From Megamerina dolium (taxonomy: Eukaryota; Arthropoda; Insecta; Diptera; Megamerinidae), in contig OY978525.1 of the NCBI GenBank assembly GCA_963854835.1, forward strand, positions 68,066,907-68,130,906: 64,000 nt of DNA, in the 5' to 3' direction. Position 1 is the first letter of the stretch; each line of letters begins with the position of its first letter. Made by a program: the position numbers and the translations under genes. Positions 1 to 12,300 of the stretch are shown here, piece by piece. Below the pieces are notes generated by a model that made no database searches, was not told the origin of the DNA, and saw only the letters and a list, made by a program, of their open reading frames with translations.

Positions 1-1680
1 TTTACTTTGTCGAGTTTCTTCGGGAATAATAAGCTTTAAATTGTCTAACCCGATAAGAATACGAGCTCGTTCCGTAGTATATGGAGCTATTGGTAGATTT
101 TGTAAATGTTCTCGAGCAGATATGGTAGCAATGTCTAATGATTGTACAGGAAGGTTAAGTTTAGTAATGGTACGCACCTTTTTCATATAAAATTTCTTTG
201 CGTGAGGCATCTGTGAAGAAATATGCAGAGCCACAGATTGAGAATTTGTTTCACTTTGAGTAATATCACCTGTCCATTGTAAACACAACTCCTCCGTTGG
301 ACCAGCAATACCTAGCTGTGTTGCCAAACATTGCTCCATAAGTGTACAAGGATTTTGTACGCATTCATCATTACCTTCTTTTGTTGTAAAGGTAACTGAG
401 CGCTCATAATGTGGTGTGTGTAAAAGTGGGTGGTGCGCTCGCTGGCAGGCATCAACACCACATTGCCTTTTAGAACTACAACGACGAATAAAGTGTTCTT
501 TGAAACAACGTATGCACAATTTGGCATCTCTAATAAATTTCCACCGCATATCTTTTTTCAATGCACGAAATTCTTCACATTCCGACAAGCAATGCTCTTT
601 TAAACACTTCGAACAACTGTTTTTCTCTCGCTCCTTAACAGTTACTTCATGTACCATTATTCTCTCATGCTGCTTTTTTCGCCCGCTTTTTCTCTCTTCG
701 CTTATATTGGCTGTTGTTGGTACAAAACTCAGTGGCGTAACTTGACTCGCGCAAGTAGCTAAGTTGAAAAGCCACTCATCAAAAACAATTATGTCAACAC
801 GAGGACGAGTTATTCTATAACGACCCCAATCTAGCCTTAAGTCACTTGGTAATTTCATCACCAGATCATTTAGAAGCATGGGATCGTTTAAATAGTCTCC
901 TAAATCAATCGCCTGCATAGTTGCACGATAATTTTGAACCGCCAATGAAAAACTTATCAAAGTTTCCAATTTCTCCAGTTTTACATATGGCTGCTGCCTC
1001 AATTTGCGTTGTAGAGATTGATGGAGAACATCAGGACGACCATAAAGCATTCGTAGAGTTTCAATTGCATACGACACCGTACCAGGCATCGTGAGCTTTC
1101 CACGCACAGCTTCCAAAGCAGCACCCTTAAGGCATTTTTGCAGCCGAATCAAATTTTCTTGATCTGTAAATCCGCATCTTTCAGTAGACTGGACATAATT
1201 GGTTATAAAGATTGGCCAATCTTCGGAATTTCCAGAAAAAATAGGCAAATCTTTACTCATCACCTGACGCGCAGCAATATTAGAAGAAGAAAGCGTAATG
1301 TCTGTCATCAAATTTTGTCTATATGGAAAATTAGTGGCATTTAAACTATGTGAGAGATTTGTATTATGTCAAGGTGCCGGAGCTGTGAAATTGAAAGTGT
1401 TACTGCCTTGTACACCTTGAGCAGAACCAGTGGGATTGAATAGATATGCATGCTGCCCTTGTCGCATACTAGTAATAGGCGCAATTGTTGGTGCTGCACC
1501 ACGAGAAAACGTCGAAATATTTGGTACGTTAGTTGCATTGGGTCTACCACCAGAGAAAATGCCACTAAAATGAGGCGCAGCTTGAGAAAAGATCGAAGTG
1601 CCTGGTACGCTATCTGAGGTGGTCACTCCACTAGACAAAAAACAATAACTTAAAACTAAACACAGAGAAGTGCCAGTTTC
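1..1680 (-). pseudogene. BEL/Pao retrotransposon gag-pol, N-terminal part, left edge cut by window
   Basis: Read on the minus strand, one frame is open from about 1680 to the window edge except for one TGA at 1369-1371. It gives a proline/serine-rich head, then the BEL/Pao Gag domain (DUF1759-like) with FSGNSEDWPIF near 1230 and ETLRMLYGRPDVLHQSL near 1040, then a zinc-knuckle module with CSKCLKEHCLSEC and a CQRAHHPLLH end at about 430-620, then the linker leading to the protease. The single stop and the loss of the leader to the right (gypsy sequence begins near 1685) mark it as a broken copy; the rest of pol would lie left of position 1. Family assignment rests on Gag motifs and is firm; the true start codon is not identifiable. 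Confidence 0.85.
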
Positions 1681-1684
1681 TACG

Positions 1685-2172
1685 AAGAGAGATAATTTAC
1701 TTAGGTCATCTGAGAAAGGGGCGTTGCTAGATCTCAGTAAGGCAGAATGTGTTAAAAATATTCCGGTTCCAAGAAATAAGAAAGACGTTCAGGAATTCTT
1801 AGGTTTAGTAAATTATTATCGAAAATTTGTTGAAAATATGGCAGGCATGGCGCTACCAATTAATAAGTTACTAAGGAAGGACGCAAAATTTGAATGTACC
1901 GAAAAATGTCAGAAAGTTTTTGAAGATTTAGAGCTTATCTACTGGGTAGACCATTCAATATGGACATGGTAGCAATTCTTCCAGAAACGACATCTGGAAA
2001 AAAGTATATTCTTACTTTTCCAGACAATTTTTCCAAATTTTTTATATGTGTAGCTATACCAGATACGGAAGCCAGCACAGTAGCAAAAGCGTTTTACGAC
2101 GAAATTATTGCGCGATATAAAATAACAAAAATTTTAGTGACTGATAATAGTACGAATTTCACTTCGAAATAA
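1685..2172 (+). pseudogene. Ty3/gypsy pol scrap: RT connection joined to integrase core
   Basis: The first part encodes the RT thumb/connection with the motif VQEFLGLVNYYRKFVENMAG and a following LPINKLLRK stretch. After about residue 85 the frame breaks and the sequence jumps to the integrase core: MDMVAILPETTSGKKYILTF and ILVTDNSTNFTSK carry the first two catalytic aspartates. RNase H and the integrase zinc domain are missing, so there is an internal deletion plus a frameshift near 1945. It stops abruptly at 2172 where an opposite-strand gypsy element starts. It could be the pol of the same plus-strand element whose env lies at 6263 and 16244, but nothing in the window proves this. Confidence 0.75.
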
Positions 2173-2550
2173 TTTTCCGATACATGCAAGGTGAGTGGCT
2201 GGTGATCCGTAAATGTTTTAATTTTTTTTGAACCGTAAAGGGAATTTCTAAGTGAATTTAGCATCCAAATAATTGATAACATTTCTTTTTTATTTGTGGC
2301 ATAGCTTTCTTCGGTTTTTGAAAGTGATCTTGAGATGAATGTTATCGGTTTGTCATTTTGTGACAGAACTGCTCCTATTGCATAATCGGAGGCATCTGTA
2401 GTTAATTCGAATTCTTTTTCGAAATTGGGGTGAGAAAGAATTATTTCCTCTGAAATTAGTGCATTTTTAATTTTGTTGAAAGACTCAATTGCATTTTCGT
2501 CAAGATTCACTGATTTAGTTTTAGAAGCATGCTTGGACACTCGTCCATCT

Positions 2551-2916
2551 AAAAAAAAAATAAATAAATAAATATGTGGCACTTAAAGACCCAAAGGGCT
2601 CATTGGCCGAGCTTCTCTTCCATTACTGTTGTGCGTCTTAAATTTTGGACAGTATTAGAATGGACCTACTTATTTTAGCCGGTTCCGAACGGCAGAACAC
2701 TTGTGACATCACTTTTTCTGAGCTTTGTCACAGAGTTCTTTTTAGAAGCTTTTTCATGGCAAGTTGTTACTGTCGGAAGAATTGCCAATTGCTTGCCGAC
2801 AGGTGGGTACCATTCGAAAGAAAAATCTTTTCGATATTAAATTTGTTATGCATCAGCCGGGTATTGAACCACGACCTACAGATCAGAAGGCGAACACACT
2901 AATCTCTGAGCTACGG
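2551..2916 (-). mobile_element. tRNA-derived SINE with 13-bp target-site duplication
   Basis: The insert is flanked by identical 13-mers CACTCGTCCATCT at 2538-2550 and 2917-2929. Read on the minus strand it opens with a tRNA-like head: an A box (TAGCTCAGAGATTAG, 2899-2913) and a perfect RNA polymerase III B box (GGTTCAATACC, 2860-2870). A body of about 290 bp follows, and an A-rich tail with AATA repeats lies at 2551-2574. Internal promoter, A-rich tail and target duplication are the SINE hallmarks. It interrupts the gypsy pol, so it is younger than that element. I do not recognise the family; the tRNA source is not resolved. One or two bases of the apparent target repeat could belong to the head. 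Confidence 0.88.
2860..2913 (-). promoter_or_regulatory. Internal Pol III promoter (A and B boxes) of the SINE
   Basis: The A box at 2899-2913 and B box at 2860-2870 on the minus strand match the general eukaryotic tRNA promoter consensus. The spacing is tRNA-like. Confidence 0.8.
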
Positions 2917-4363
2917 CACTCGTCCATCTTCCCCTCTTAAAAAATTTGTTAGATGTTTTGCGATTTTAGCATAGTCTCTAACGAATCGCCTGTAATAACC
3001 TGACATTCCAAGGAATGAACGAAGTTCTTTTAATGTTTTCGGTACAGGCATTTTGGCTATAGATTCCACTTTGGAAGGATTGGTTTATATTCCATTTATT
3101 ACTACGACATACCCTAAAAATTCTACTTCTTTTTTAAAGAACTCGCATTTATCCAACATTTATTCGCAGCTTTAAGTGTTCTTATAACTATTCTCAAATT
3201 TTCTATATGTTCCTTTAAGTCTTTCCCAAAAATAATTATGTAGTCAATGTAGACGTAGCATCTTTTACCTATGTGCTGCCGAAGTATGTCGTCTAATGCT
3301 CTCTGGAAAATGGCCGGGGCATTTTTTAGTCCGAACGGCAATTTAAGAAACTCATATTTTCCATTATTAACGGAGAATGCCGTTTTTTCAATGTAACATT
3401 CTTTAAGAGAAATTTGATGGAAAACATTCTTTAAATCAATAATAAAAAAAAATGTTTTTGCCAAGGTTGGCAAGGACTTCCTGTATTTCTGGGATTGGGT
3501 ATCTATCGGGGAAGGTGACGTCATTTAGTTTTCGATAATCAAATAACATGCGGTATTTTTTTTCTCCGGATGCGTCCTTTTTTTTGGGGACGACCCTTAC
3601 CGGTGAGTTATATGGGGATCTAGATGGTCTGATAATTCCATCGGTTAGAAGTTCTTCGACTTGTTTCTTAACTTCTTCTTTTAAAGCCATCGGGTATGGA
3701 TAGGATTTCGAATAAATGGGAGTGTCATTAGTTGTTCGAATTTCCTCTTTAATTGCTGTAGTGTACGTCAAGCTTCTATTTGGGTCGGAAAACAAATGTG
3801 GGCAGCTTTTAATTAGCTTAATAGTGTTTCTTTTTGTTTTGCCGTCAAGCGTGAAGCACGCAAGTTAATGTTGTTTATATCTTGCGCAACCTGTTGTTTT
3901 AAGGGAATAACCAAATTTTGGAGAATTGTCATTACATTCTTATCTGTGTGTATAACAGCTCCTAATTGCATTAAAGTATCGTTGCAAATATGTGGTGTTC
4001 TATTTCGATTTTTCCCGCTACTGAATTACAAGCTTTTGTATTTTTGTGGATTGGATATAATTCTTATTTAATCCCGTATCTATTAAGAAATTAAGAACAT
4101 CTCCACTTCTGGTGATAAATTCGAAGTAAGGAAGTGAAGATGATTTTATCCTAAAAAACAAATATTGTCAAGTTGTTGTGTTTGGGAATTCGTAGGCAAA
4201 TTTTCTAATATCTTGGTTGTTTGACCAGTGTACTGTGGGGACATTTCGCTCGGATTAGCATTGTGAAAGGGAGGCTGAAAAGTTTCCTGTAAGAAATTTT
4301 TTTGATCGTCGGCATAGGCGTTCGCCTCAATATCTGGATATTGATATCCGCTTTCGTACCCAT

Positions 4364-5261
4364 CTACGCATCAGCCTCGGTATTTGGGTATTGGTATCCT
4401 TCCTCGTAACCGTCTGGGATTTCGGTATTTGCGAAGAATATTCTTTGCATCTTATTTGGTGGTTGAGTTTGTTGAGTCAGTGGTCGTTTTTGGCCAAAAT
4501 TGTTTTGTTGAACATGGGGTCTGTTTTGGTAATTTATTGAATTTGGCTCCCGAATGCTGAGTAAACGAGGAAGGTCTCCATTAAGTCCTCGTGTAAAGGT
4601 ATCTAATGCTTTATACCAATAGGAATTGGTCATTGCGAGCGAGGAATCTTCGCTAGATCAAGGCAAGCAATTTTATCAAGTATCAATGGTAAATGTTGAT
4701 ACACTTTTTGGTAAAACTCTTGAATGGAATGATTTCTTTGAGCCAATGTGGTAAGTTGCTACTCTTGGGTACCAATGTCTCTTTTGTCTGAGTAGAGCAT
4801 CATTAGACACTTCTCTATTTTACCCCAGTCCAATGGAGTTTTATAGGATTCGAGAGCGGTGTCCGCTTCTCCAACAATTTTGTGCCTAACCATGTGTAAG
4901 ATTGAATAGTATTTGGGAGTACCCCTTAAATTGTCGTAGACCGAGAATATTTTCGCCAGGAGTTAAATTGTTCTGGTGACCCTGAAAATTCCCTAAGGCA
5001 TTTGACTATTTCTGGAATCCTGTCTAGTTCGTTTATATTTTCTCTGGTAAGTTCTACCTGACAATCTGTACCCTCATTGTCTACAAAGGGATTGTTTAAG
5101 TTTTGAACTGTTATGGTCAATAAGTCAGTTATCTGTCTTTGTAGTGTTTCGTTCATTGTCGGTGCAGTCTGGTTAGAAGTGGTTGGATTGTTAACACTTA
5201 GTCTGTTTAGCTGGTTTGCCAGTTCGTCGGCAGTAATTTCAGGCATTTTACACAAATACAA
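4364..5261 (-). pseudogene. Gypsy gag remnant
   Basis: Two minus-strand open stretches (5261-4926 and 4633-4364) fit a gypsy-type Gag. The first starts at a methionine followed by an Asn/Thr-rich head and contains REFSGSPEQFNSW, a typical capsid-start motif of this group. The second is Gln/Asn/Pro-rich with FGQKRPL and ends in Tyr/Glu-rich residues, resembling errantivirus Gag C-termini without a zinc knuckle. Between them frames are broken. Its position just inside the candidate primer site supports the call. Confidence 0.6.
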
Positions 5262-5969
5262 TTTCGGTTATTTAATTGTTTTTAAATTGACTTATTATAC
5301 ACTAGTGGGACCGGCTTTAAGGGCTACGGTTTCGCAGTGTGAGTTTTAGTTGTTATTAGTGTGATATTAGCAAATTTAGCAAATATTTAATAAAGTAATT
5401 TAAACTTAATTTTTAATAGAATTTTTTGTAAAGTGTACTAGCATTAAAAGTATTGTTGTTAAGTATTAAGTATTATTATATACATTTCAATTGACTTTCT
5501 TTTCTTAATTTACAATTCCTTTAATGATATTTCTTTCTTAAAAACTTTTTTTTCCTCTTTTGTAATTTCTCTAATTCAATTCACTTTCAATTAATTTTCT
5601 CTAATGAATGAACAATTCTTTTAATGATATGTTCTCTTAAAAACCCTCTTTTCTCTTTTATAATTTTTCTAATTTAATTCACTTTCAATTTTTGAATTTC
5701 ACCTTCTTACATTTAACACTTAACTTACGTTAATCATTTCGGCAACGTCAGTTGGATCTTGAACCTTAGGTGTTCTCCGTTTCCCTGTTGTACTTAGGCA
5801 CCTTTTAGTCACTTTATCCTCGACGTTGTTTTCGCTGAAAGACTTCCAACTTGCTGTTCAATGGATGAATTATGTCCGGAACTCTGCTTGTTGGATTATT
5901 GCCCAAAATGTTTTTCGAAAGATTTTTATCGTCTTGAACTTAGTTATTTTGGGCCCCTGCTCTGGCGCC

Positions 5970-6262
5970 AGTTATGAATTTGCTGCACTGAGTTGTTTTT
6001 TAAAAAAAGCCGAAGCCAACTTTATTACTCACTGTCTAATTACAAACTGAAAACTAATGATTAAGCTGAATTAAAATTAAGCTAAATTTACTGCCTCACA
6101 ACCAAATGACCGGATCATATTCCTTATGGAATTTGGTGTTATAGTTGTTGTTGTTATTGTTGTATGTTTTGGATAGCTGTGTAAACTGCAACGACTGCAG
6201 TTATTTTCGTGGGAATGGAATTTATTTCTTTTGTTAAGTTTTAAGTTTATCTGTTGCTAACT
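5970..6262 (-). repeat. Putative LTR of the minus-strand gypsy element, with primer site at 5953-5970
   Basis: On the minus strand this segment begins AGTTA (6258-6262) and ends TAACT next to TGGCGCCAGAGCAGGGGC, a good candidate primer binding site. AGTTA...TAACT ends are usual for gypsy-group LTRs. No second copy exists in the window, so the boundaries are inferred and not confirmed by repeat comparison. Confidence 0.4.
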
Positions 6263-6533
6263 TGCATACGTAAGTGTAGAACTACGAATTGTGTGGGAAA
6301 GTGCTTTGTCAGCTTTTTCACACCCAACTGCAACTCAGTTGGTTCAATGTTCTGGCATTCCACAATTATAAGTAATATTAATATGGATTGTGTATTTCAC
6401 AACTTCGAGCAATGTTGGTATGTGTATGGACAAACATGTATTTCACAATTTCGGGAAATATGTCGCGAAGCAAAGTTCAATATGTGCATATTTCATATTT
6501 TGACTTGCAACACTCAAAACAAAAAGAAGTAAA
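6263..6533 (+). pseudogene. Env (F-type) remnant, part before the furin-like site
   Basis: This plus-strand stretch precedes BEL-1 and joins, across the BEL target site, to the env remnant at 16244. The last codons before the insertion end in KRSKR, a furin-type R-X-K-R signal. Upstream the frame is broken by stops, so only a Cys-rich translation in another frame is seen. Assignment depends on continuity with the right-hand part. No start or signal peptide can be placed. Confidence 0.45.
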
Positions 6534-6538
6534 AGGGC

Positions 6539-7158
6539 TGTCTACGCCAGAGTGAAGCCGCAGCACTGCCTGTGTATTGTATTATATTTCTTTGCTACCA
6601 CTCTCTTTTTATTGCACTTACTTTCTTACTCTTTCTCTCTCTCTCTCTCTTTATTGTATTATATTTCTTTGCTACCACTCTCTTTTATTGCACTTACTTT
6701 CTTACTCTTTCTCTCTCTCTCTCTTTCTGCCTTTGCTTTTAATTATTTTCTATGACAGTGCAATACCTCTTCTTATCAGCCTTATCAGCCTCTAGGATCA
6801 TTCTTTTTTTGGATCTGTATAAACACAGTGCAGTGCGCGCGATTTTTCTTTTTTTTCTACAATTTAACTAATATACAATATATAACAAACAAAACTTAAG
6901 CAAACTCAAAATTTAAAACTATAACTAATAAATTGTAACAAACCAATAGAAAATAAAAATAAATAAACATATAAACGAAACTTAAAATTAACGTGGTAAA
7001 GTGAATTATTAAACTAAAACTAAGAAAAAGTGTGTGCTATTGCGTTCGGTACTGTGGCGGCAGCAACACACAATATCAACAACAACAACATCCTCACCAT
7101 TACCTGGCAAGGCATAGCCAACGTGCAGCCCACCGGCAATCCCTTCATCACACATTCA
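6539..7158 (+). repeat. BEL-1 5' LTR
   Basis: 620 bp, begins TGTCTACGCCAG and ends CACATTCA; near-identical to 15620-16243. It contains an internal direct duplication of a CT-rich segment (about 6577-6640 repeated at 6652-6725), which yields spurious open frames. An AT-rich block follows at 6850-7020, then a GC-richer end. Confidence 0.97.
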
Positions 7159-7162
7159 TTTT

Positions 7163-7180
7163 TGGTCCTTCGAGCCGGAT
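7163..7180 (+). promoter_or_regulatory. BEL-1 primer binding site (tRNA-Tyr type)
   Basis: TGGTCCTTCGAGCCGGAT lies 4 nt after the 5' LTR. Its complement ends in CTCGAAGGACCA, which from memory is the 3' end of insect tRNA-Tyr with CCA. The same 18-mer follows the BEL-2 5' LTR at 32473-32490. Confidence 0.8.
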
Positions 7181-7194
7181 TCGGCTCGCAACGA

Positions 7195-7204
7195 TTGGTA
7201 AGTT
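7195..7204 (+). promoter_or_regulatory. Candidate major splice donor in BEL-1 leader
   Basis: TTG|GTAAGTT with GT at 7198-7199, about 18 nt past the primer site, is close to the ideal metazoan 5' splice site. Its position parallels the major donor of retroviruses. A matching acceptor lies before the 3' ORF (14664-14665). Splicing is inferred. Confidence 0.5.
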
Positions 7205-9339
7205 CGTGCCAGTAAGGCAATAAGCCAGTGGAAGTAGAAATATACCCAAAATTTCCAACAGTGCGGTATATGTGCATGCATACGATTTAGGCTATTGTAG
7301 CTGATTCGTATTTGTTTTTTCTTTTTTTTCCTACGGAAAATAATTAAGATACCGCTTAGAAGTTGGAAATTTTCCTTTATATTTTGCCGTATACTGGTAT
7401 TACATATACATATATTGAACAATTTTTGTCATAACACTTAAATATATAAAAAAAACAAAGAAATAAAGTTGAAAAAAAAAAAGGAAAAACAATAAACTTG
7501 ATTTTGGGGTTGGTTTGTTTTAGTCCTGTTTACAAAACAAAAGTATTCGTGTGTATGTACATACATACATACTTATGCGATATTGCCTTTAGTTACTGGT
7601 GTACCAAAGAAAGAGTAACAAAATCAATTTTATGCACTTTATCTTTTTTGGTTTTCACAAGATACGTGATATTGCTCTAGTTATTGGTGTTCCACCAAAG
7701 AAGAAAAGCAAAAGCAATTTCATGCACTCGACCTTTTCTTGTCTTCTAATAAATTCAACACAAACATATGTACATATTGGTTTTAATGTTTAACTTATCA
7801 AATTGAAAAGTACAAGAGAATCAGCGGTTGGCATTGTTTTTGGTTTGTTTTCTGTAGACAAACCAAACAAACTCAAGTTTGTATGTACATAGGTACATAC
7901 ATACATACATGATATTGATCTGATCGTTAGACTGGTGCTCCACCAAAAGAAAATAATAAAAAAAAACAATTTATGCATTGTCTTTCTTTCTCTTGTTCAC
8001 GATAAAGTATAATAATTTCGATCTTACAAGAGCACTGTAATTGGACTTTCTATTTAGTTCAATACACATGCATATAGTGCATAAAAAGGTGTAATCGATC
8101 ATCTCTCTTAGTTTCGGCAAACTATCATAGTACAACGTACTATGCAATAATTGGAACAAATATACACGTGTACTTTGGTTCGGCTCTTCGTATGCGAACC
8201 ATAAGCAACGTCTCTTTTGTCACGATCACTTCATTTTACTTTCTCTTGTATACGTAAGAGAACATTGCATATTCGTGCATAATATTTATTTACATTTACT
8301 TCGGATTGCTTAACCATCGGTAGGCAATAACAAGTAAAGCAATATATTTCGGCACATATACTTAGTAGCATCTGTTAATAAACCACAATACCATCTCTTT
8401 TGTATTATTGTTTGTTTGATTTGCTTATCTACGTAAGCTACAACAGCAATACCATATAAGAGCTACCTACAAAAACGGATTAAATTGCTATTTTACTGCT
8501 TCATAGCAAAACAACAAACACGCAGGAACATATATACTATTTTTGGTGGTACTTTCTATGAATACATTTTTTTTTTCTTACATTTGTTCCGCATTTGTAA
8601 GTTTCTCAATTCGCTGCCTCTCAATCTTCATAATTACAATAACTATAATCATAATTGTGATCGCTAATGATTGGAATATTGGATTGCACACACATACACA
8701 CCCTCACACCTTCGTATTGTGTTTGTTCAATTACATTGACTTCACATACATAAGATAGAACATTAGAGCGCCTCAATTGATTTCGTGATTCATTACATAC
8801 ATCATCGCGTTATACTAAATAAATTATTGTGGCTCAAATATTTCTTTTTTTCTTTTCTTGATTTATTACATAAATCATTACGTCATCTTAAGTGGATCAT
8901 TGCGAGCAATTGTGAATCATTGCATTTAAATACTTAAATAACGTAATTATAATTACATTTAATTTACTACCGGAATTGTTTTAATTTGAAATTATCAATT
9001 TCTATACGTTTTAATACGCGGGCATCCTGCAGATTTTCTACAGGCTTATCTTGAATAAAGGATTACGTCCTTTAGAAGAATCGAGCATTTGATATTCGAT
9101 CAGTAAGCCGATTCTATTGCTTCCTCATATCGTTCTTCTACGGTAGTTATACGTACTACCTGATTTAGTGATTTTCAGCGGTTTTCACCGCATTCCTGAG
9201 TCTTACTGCATTTCTCACAAGGCATTTTTTCGATTGGTTCCGTACTATTTGGAGCTGTAGCTCGACGAATTATTCGAATTCGTATTTTAATATCGCTTTT
9301 CTTCAGTATACTGATTTCACTCTACGACTTATCAGTAAA
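7205..9339 (+). other. BEL-1 5' leader with degenerate repeats, no supported coding
   Basis: About 2.1 kb of AT-rich leader between the primer site and gag. It contains at least three diverged copies of a block reading gatattg...tggtg...ccaaagaa...atgca near 7577, 7667 and 7909, two of them preceded by GTATGTACATA-type tetranucleotide runs. Short open frames here lack family features. Leaders this long can hold packaging or translation signals; none is demonstrated. Confidence 0.6.
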
Positions 9340-12300
9340 ATGGCGGATATTAAACGTTTTTACGCTGCCGCTGAGGATATAGAAGAAACCGACAAGTATT
9401 TCCAGCTCATAGAAACCGACACTCATAGCACATATGCGCTTGACGTCCAGAGGAAGGATTTCGAGGCATCATGGAGCGACCTGAAAGCGGCATACATCTC
9501 TATTATCGCGCAGGAAACTGAAGCGACTGACCTAGCTCAGATTAAAGCAAAATATAAGGATTGTAAAATATGTTACATTCGTTGCTTAGCAAATATTAAC
9601 GCGCATATTCATGATTTGACTGTGATCATGTCGTCTCCCGTTGTTGCGGATGCGCCCGCTGAGAGTTCCTCTCACCAATGCTCGCAAGTTCCTGCAATTC
9701 AACTGCCACCATGCGATACAGCATGTTTCCATGGAGATTATGTGTCATGGCCCAGTTTTCGGGATATGTTTACGGCATTATACCGGAACAATCCACGGTT
9801 ATCGCCCGTGGAGAAATTATACCACCTGCTTCAGAAAACGCGAGGTGAAGCTCACAATATCATTAAGCCAACTCCGTTGACTAATGATGGCTTCCTCCTT
9901 GCATGGCATAATCTTGAGGAGAGGTACGAAAATAATCGAATTCTAGTGAATGTTCAGTTGAAGGCCCTGTTCAATTTGCAACCGGTGGTTCTAGAAACTG
10001 GTGCGAACATAAAGCTTTTACAGCGAACGATTAATGACTGTATAACGAATTTGCAACTATTGGATATTGATACCAATCATTGGGATGCAATTTTTGTTTA
10101 TCTGTGTTCCACGAGACTCCCCGACACCACCTTGTGTCTGTGGGAGCAGTCTATTAAGAATAAGCGTGCAATACCTACATGGAGAGCCTTTGATACTTTT
10201 TTAACCGAACGTTTTCAGACCTTGGAGTCGGTCTTGGACATTCGAGGTGGTACATGGCAACCCAGACAACCACAAAATCGGCAAAACAGCCAGCCACAGA
10301 TTCGGCAACCCGGTCGATTCGATCTCCCCAGGCGTCCTAATAATTCAGTGAATTCGCAGAATATTCACACATACCAAGTGAATGTCCGGAAGCAAAATTG
10401 TCAAGTGTGCCAGAAGATGCATCATTTGCGCACCTGCCCAGATTTTTTGAAGCTGTCAGTGAATGATCGCTATAACACCATGAAGAGATACAAGCTTTGT
10501 GTCAATTGCTTAGCAAACTCTCACGAATCCACCTCTTGCAAGAGTCTCTTTTCATGCTCCGCGTGTAACAAAAGACATCACTCTTTATTGCATAGGCCGG
10601 AAAAAGGATCCAGTCCCAGTGAGGAACAACTTCCATCAACATCAGCCACGGCGGCAGAATGGTCGCGACAATCGTTCACTTGTCAGCTGCAAACTGCGCC
10701 AACAAGTGGGCCCAATACAAGTTCAAGAACCCACAATCATCCACCGAGAGATGGTCCGGTATTACTCGGAACGGCTATGGTGCACATCAGACACCAGAAT
10801 GCTCGTGCCCTCAGCGACACTGGATCTGAAGCGACCTTCATATCCGAACGCTTGCGAAATAGGTTGCGCCTCCCTGTTTGCGACGTTCGAACTGAGGTCA
10901 CGGGTCTGAACGAGGTGGTTACGGCACATTCATCAAAAATGTGTTCTTTAGAAATCGGTTCGCCTATAAACGCTGCAGTTTCTATCACGGTAGATGCCTT
11001 TGTATTAAAGAAGTTAACTGGACAACTGCCGTCGTGCTCGATTCTCAAGAACTTACTTGACGAATTTGCTGGTCTACGACTGGCCGACAGACATCAGCAT
11101 CAGGGTTCTTATGTGGATTTGGTTCTAGGTGGTGACGTCTACCCTTCTATCATGCTGGAAGGAATTCACAAGGGCATTCTTGGAGCTTTGATTGCTCAAA
11201 ACACGGTTTTCGGTTGGATTATTACCGGTCGTTACACGACATCCCCACCCAACACACGAGTTCAATCATTTTACAATGAAGTAAGCCTGGAACGACAAAT
11301 TTCTAAATTCTGGGAACTGGAAGACATCCCAACGGCTATCCGAAAGACTCCTGAAGAATCTTATTGTGAAGAGTACTACAACAAGACCACGTTTCGGAAT
11401 CACGAAGGCAGATTCGTGGTATCATTGCCGTTCAAGAGGCAGTTTCCCCAAGATTTACCGCTGGGCGATTCGCGCAGCTCAGCTCGAGCCCAATTTTTCC
11501 GAAACGAAGCGCGCTTAGTTAAGGCCACACAATTCAAAATTGACTACGACAACGTTATTTTGGGATATCTCGAGTTAGGCCACATGAAACCAATCGAGAC
11601 AGGAGCTTCTACAGAAGTCAATTCGTTCTACTATCTGCCTCACCATGCCGTGGTGAAGCCGGATAGTACTACTACTAAACTTCGTGTGGTTTTTAATGCT
11701 TCGTGTAGGACCTCCACGGGCAATAGTTTGAACGATGTCCTTTATACTGGACCTATACTGCAATCGGATTTGATGGTACTATTATTACGATGGAGATTTT
11801 TCCGTTTTGTTTTCAATTCCGATATTGAAAAAATGTACCGCCAAATTATAGTACACCCAGATCATACGCCATTTCAACGCATATATTTCCGAAAGTCACC
11901 AACCGAAGATGTTCATAGCTTTGAACTACAAACTGTGACATTTGGCGTGAATTGTGCTCCGTACTTAGCTATTCGAACGTTGTTGCAACTTGCAAACGAA
12001 AACGAACTGGCTAACCCTGTCGCTTCAAATATTCTCAAACATTCGATGTACGTCGACGATGTACTGGGCGGAGCACACACGTTGGACGAAGCTATACTAG
12101 CTCGTGACCAACTTGTTTCGGTATTACGTACCGCAGGGTTTTCTTTGAGGAAGTGGACATCAAACCACCAACGGATACTTGAGAACCTGCCTTCAGATCA
12201 CCTTCTGGATTCGGAATTCTTAAATATCTCGGATACGAGTACCGCAAATTCCCTTGGGCTCAGATGGAACGCAGGCTCTGATCACTTTTTTTTCTCTCCT

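Larger units (their letters stand above)
2178..4100 (-). pseudogene. Gypsy protease-RT-RNase H remnant
   Basis: Minus-strand pieces in order: aspartic protease with NFLIDTGLNKNYI near 4060, then in-frame stops; RT from 3795, with frames switching in an A-run near 3450; RT motifs FHQISL and LPFGLKNAPAIFQRALDDIL; the catalytic box reads YIDYI where YVDD is expected, so the second aspartate is lost; RT connection ELRSFLGMSGYYRRFV near 2990; then RNase H with TTDASDYAIGAVLSQ and TDHQPL at 2190-2440. A SINE insertion (2551-2916) separates connection and RNase H. The missing catalytic Asp, a stop near 3075 and the frameshift make it inactive. Confidence 0.85.
2173..6262 (-). mobile_element. Truncated minus-strand Ty3/gypsy (errantivirus-like) element
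   Basis: On the minus strand the order is a putative LTR (about 5970-6262), a candidate primer binding site (5953-5970), gag (5261-4364), protease (about 4080), RT and RNase H, then an abrupt end at 2173. Integrase, any env and the second LTR are absent. Many stops and frameshifts show an old copy. A SINE at 2551-2916 is inserted between RT and RNase H. The segment from 5290 to 5960 between gag and the primer site is AT-rich leader with no coding signal that I can support. Confidence 0.7.

Noticed and set aside
2840..2916. A tRNA gene
   Set aside because: Only the A and B boxes are tRNA-like; it is the head of a SINE with a target duplication and an A-rich tail.
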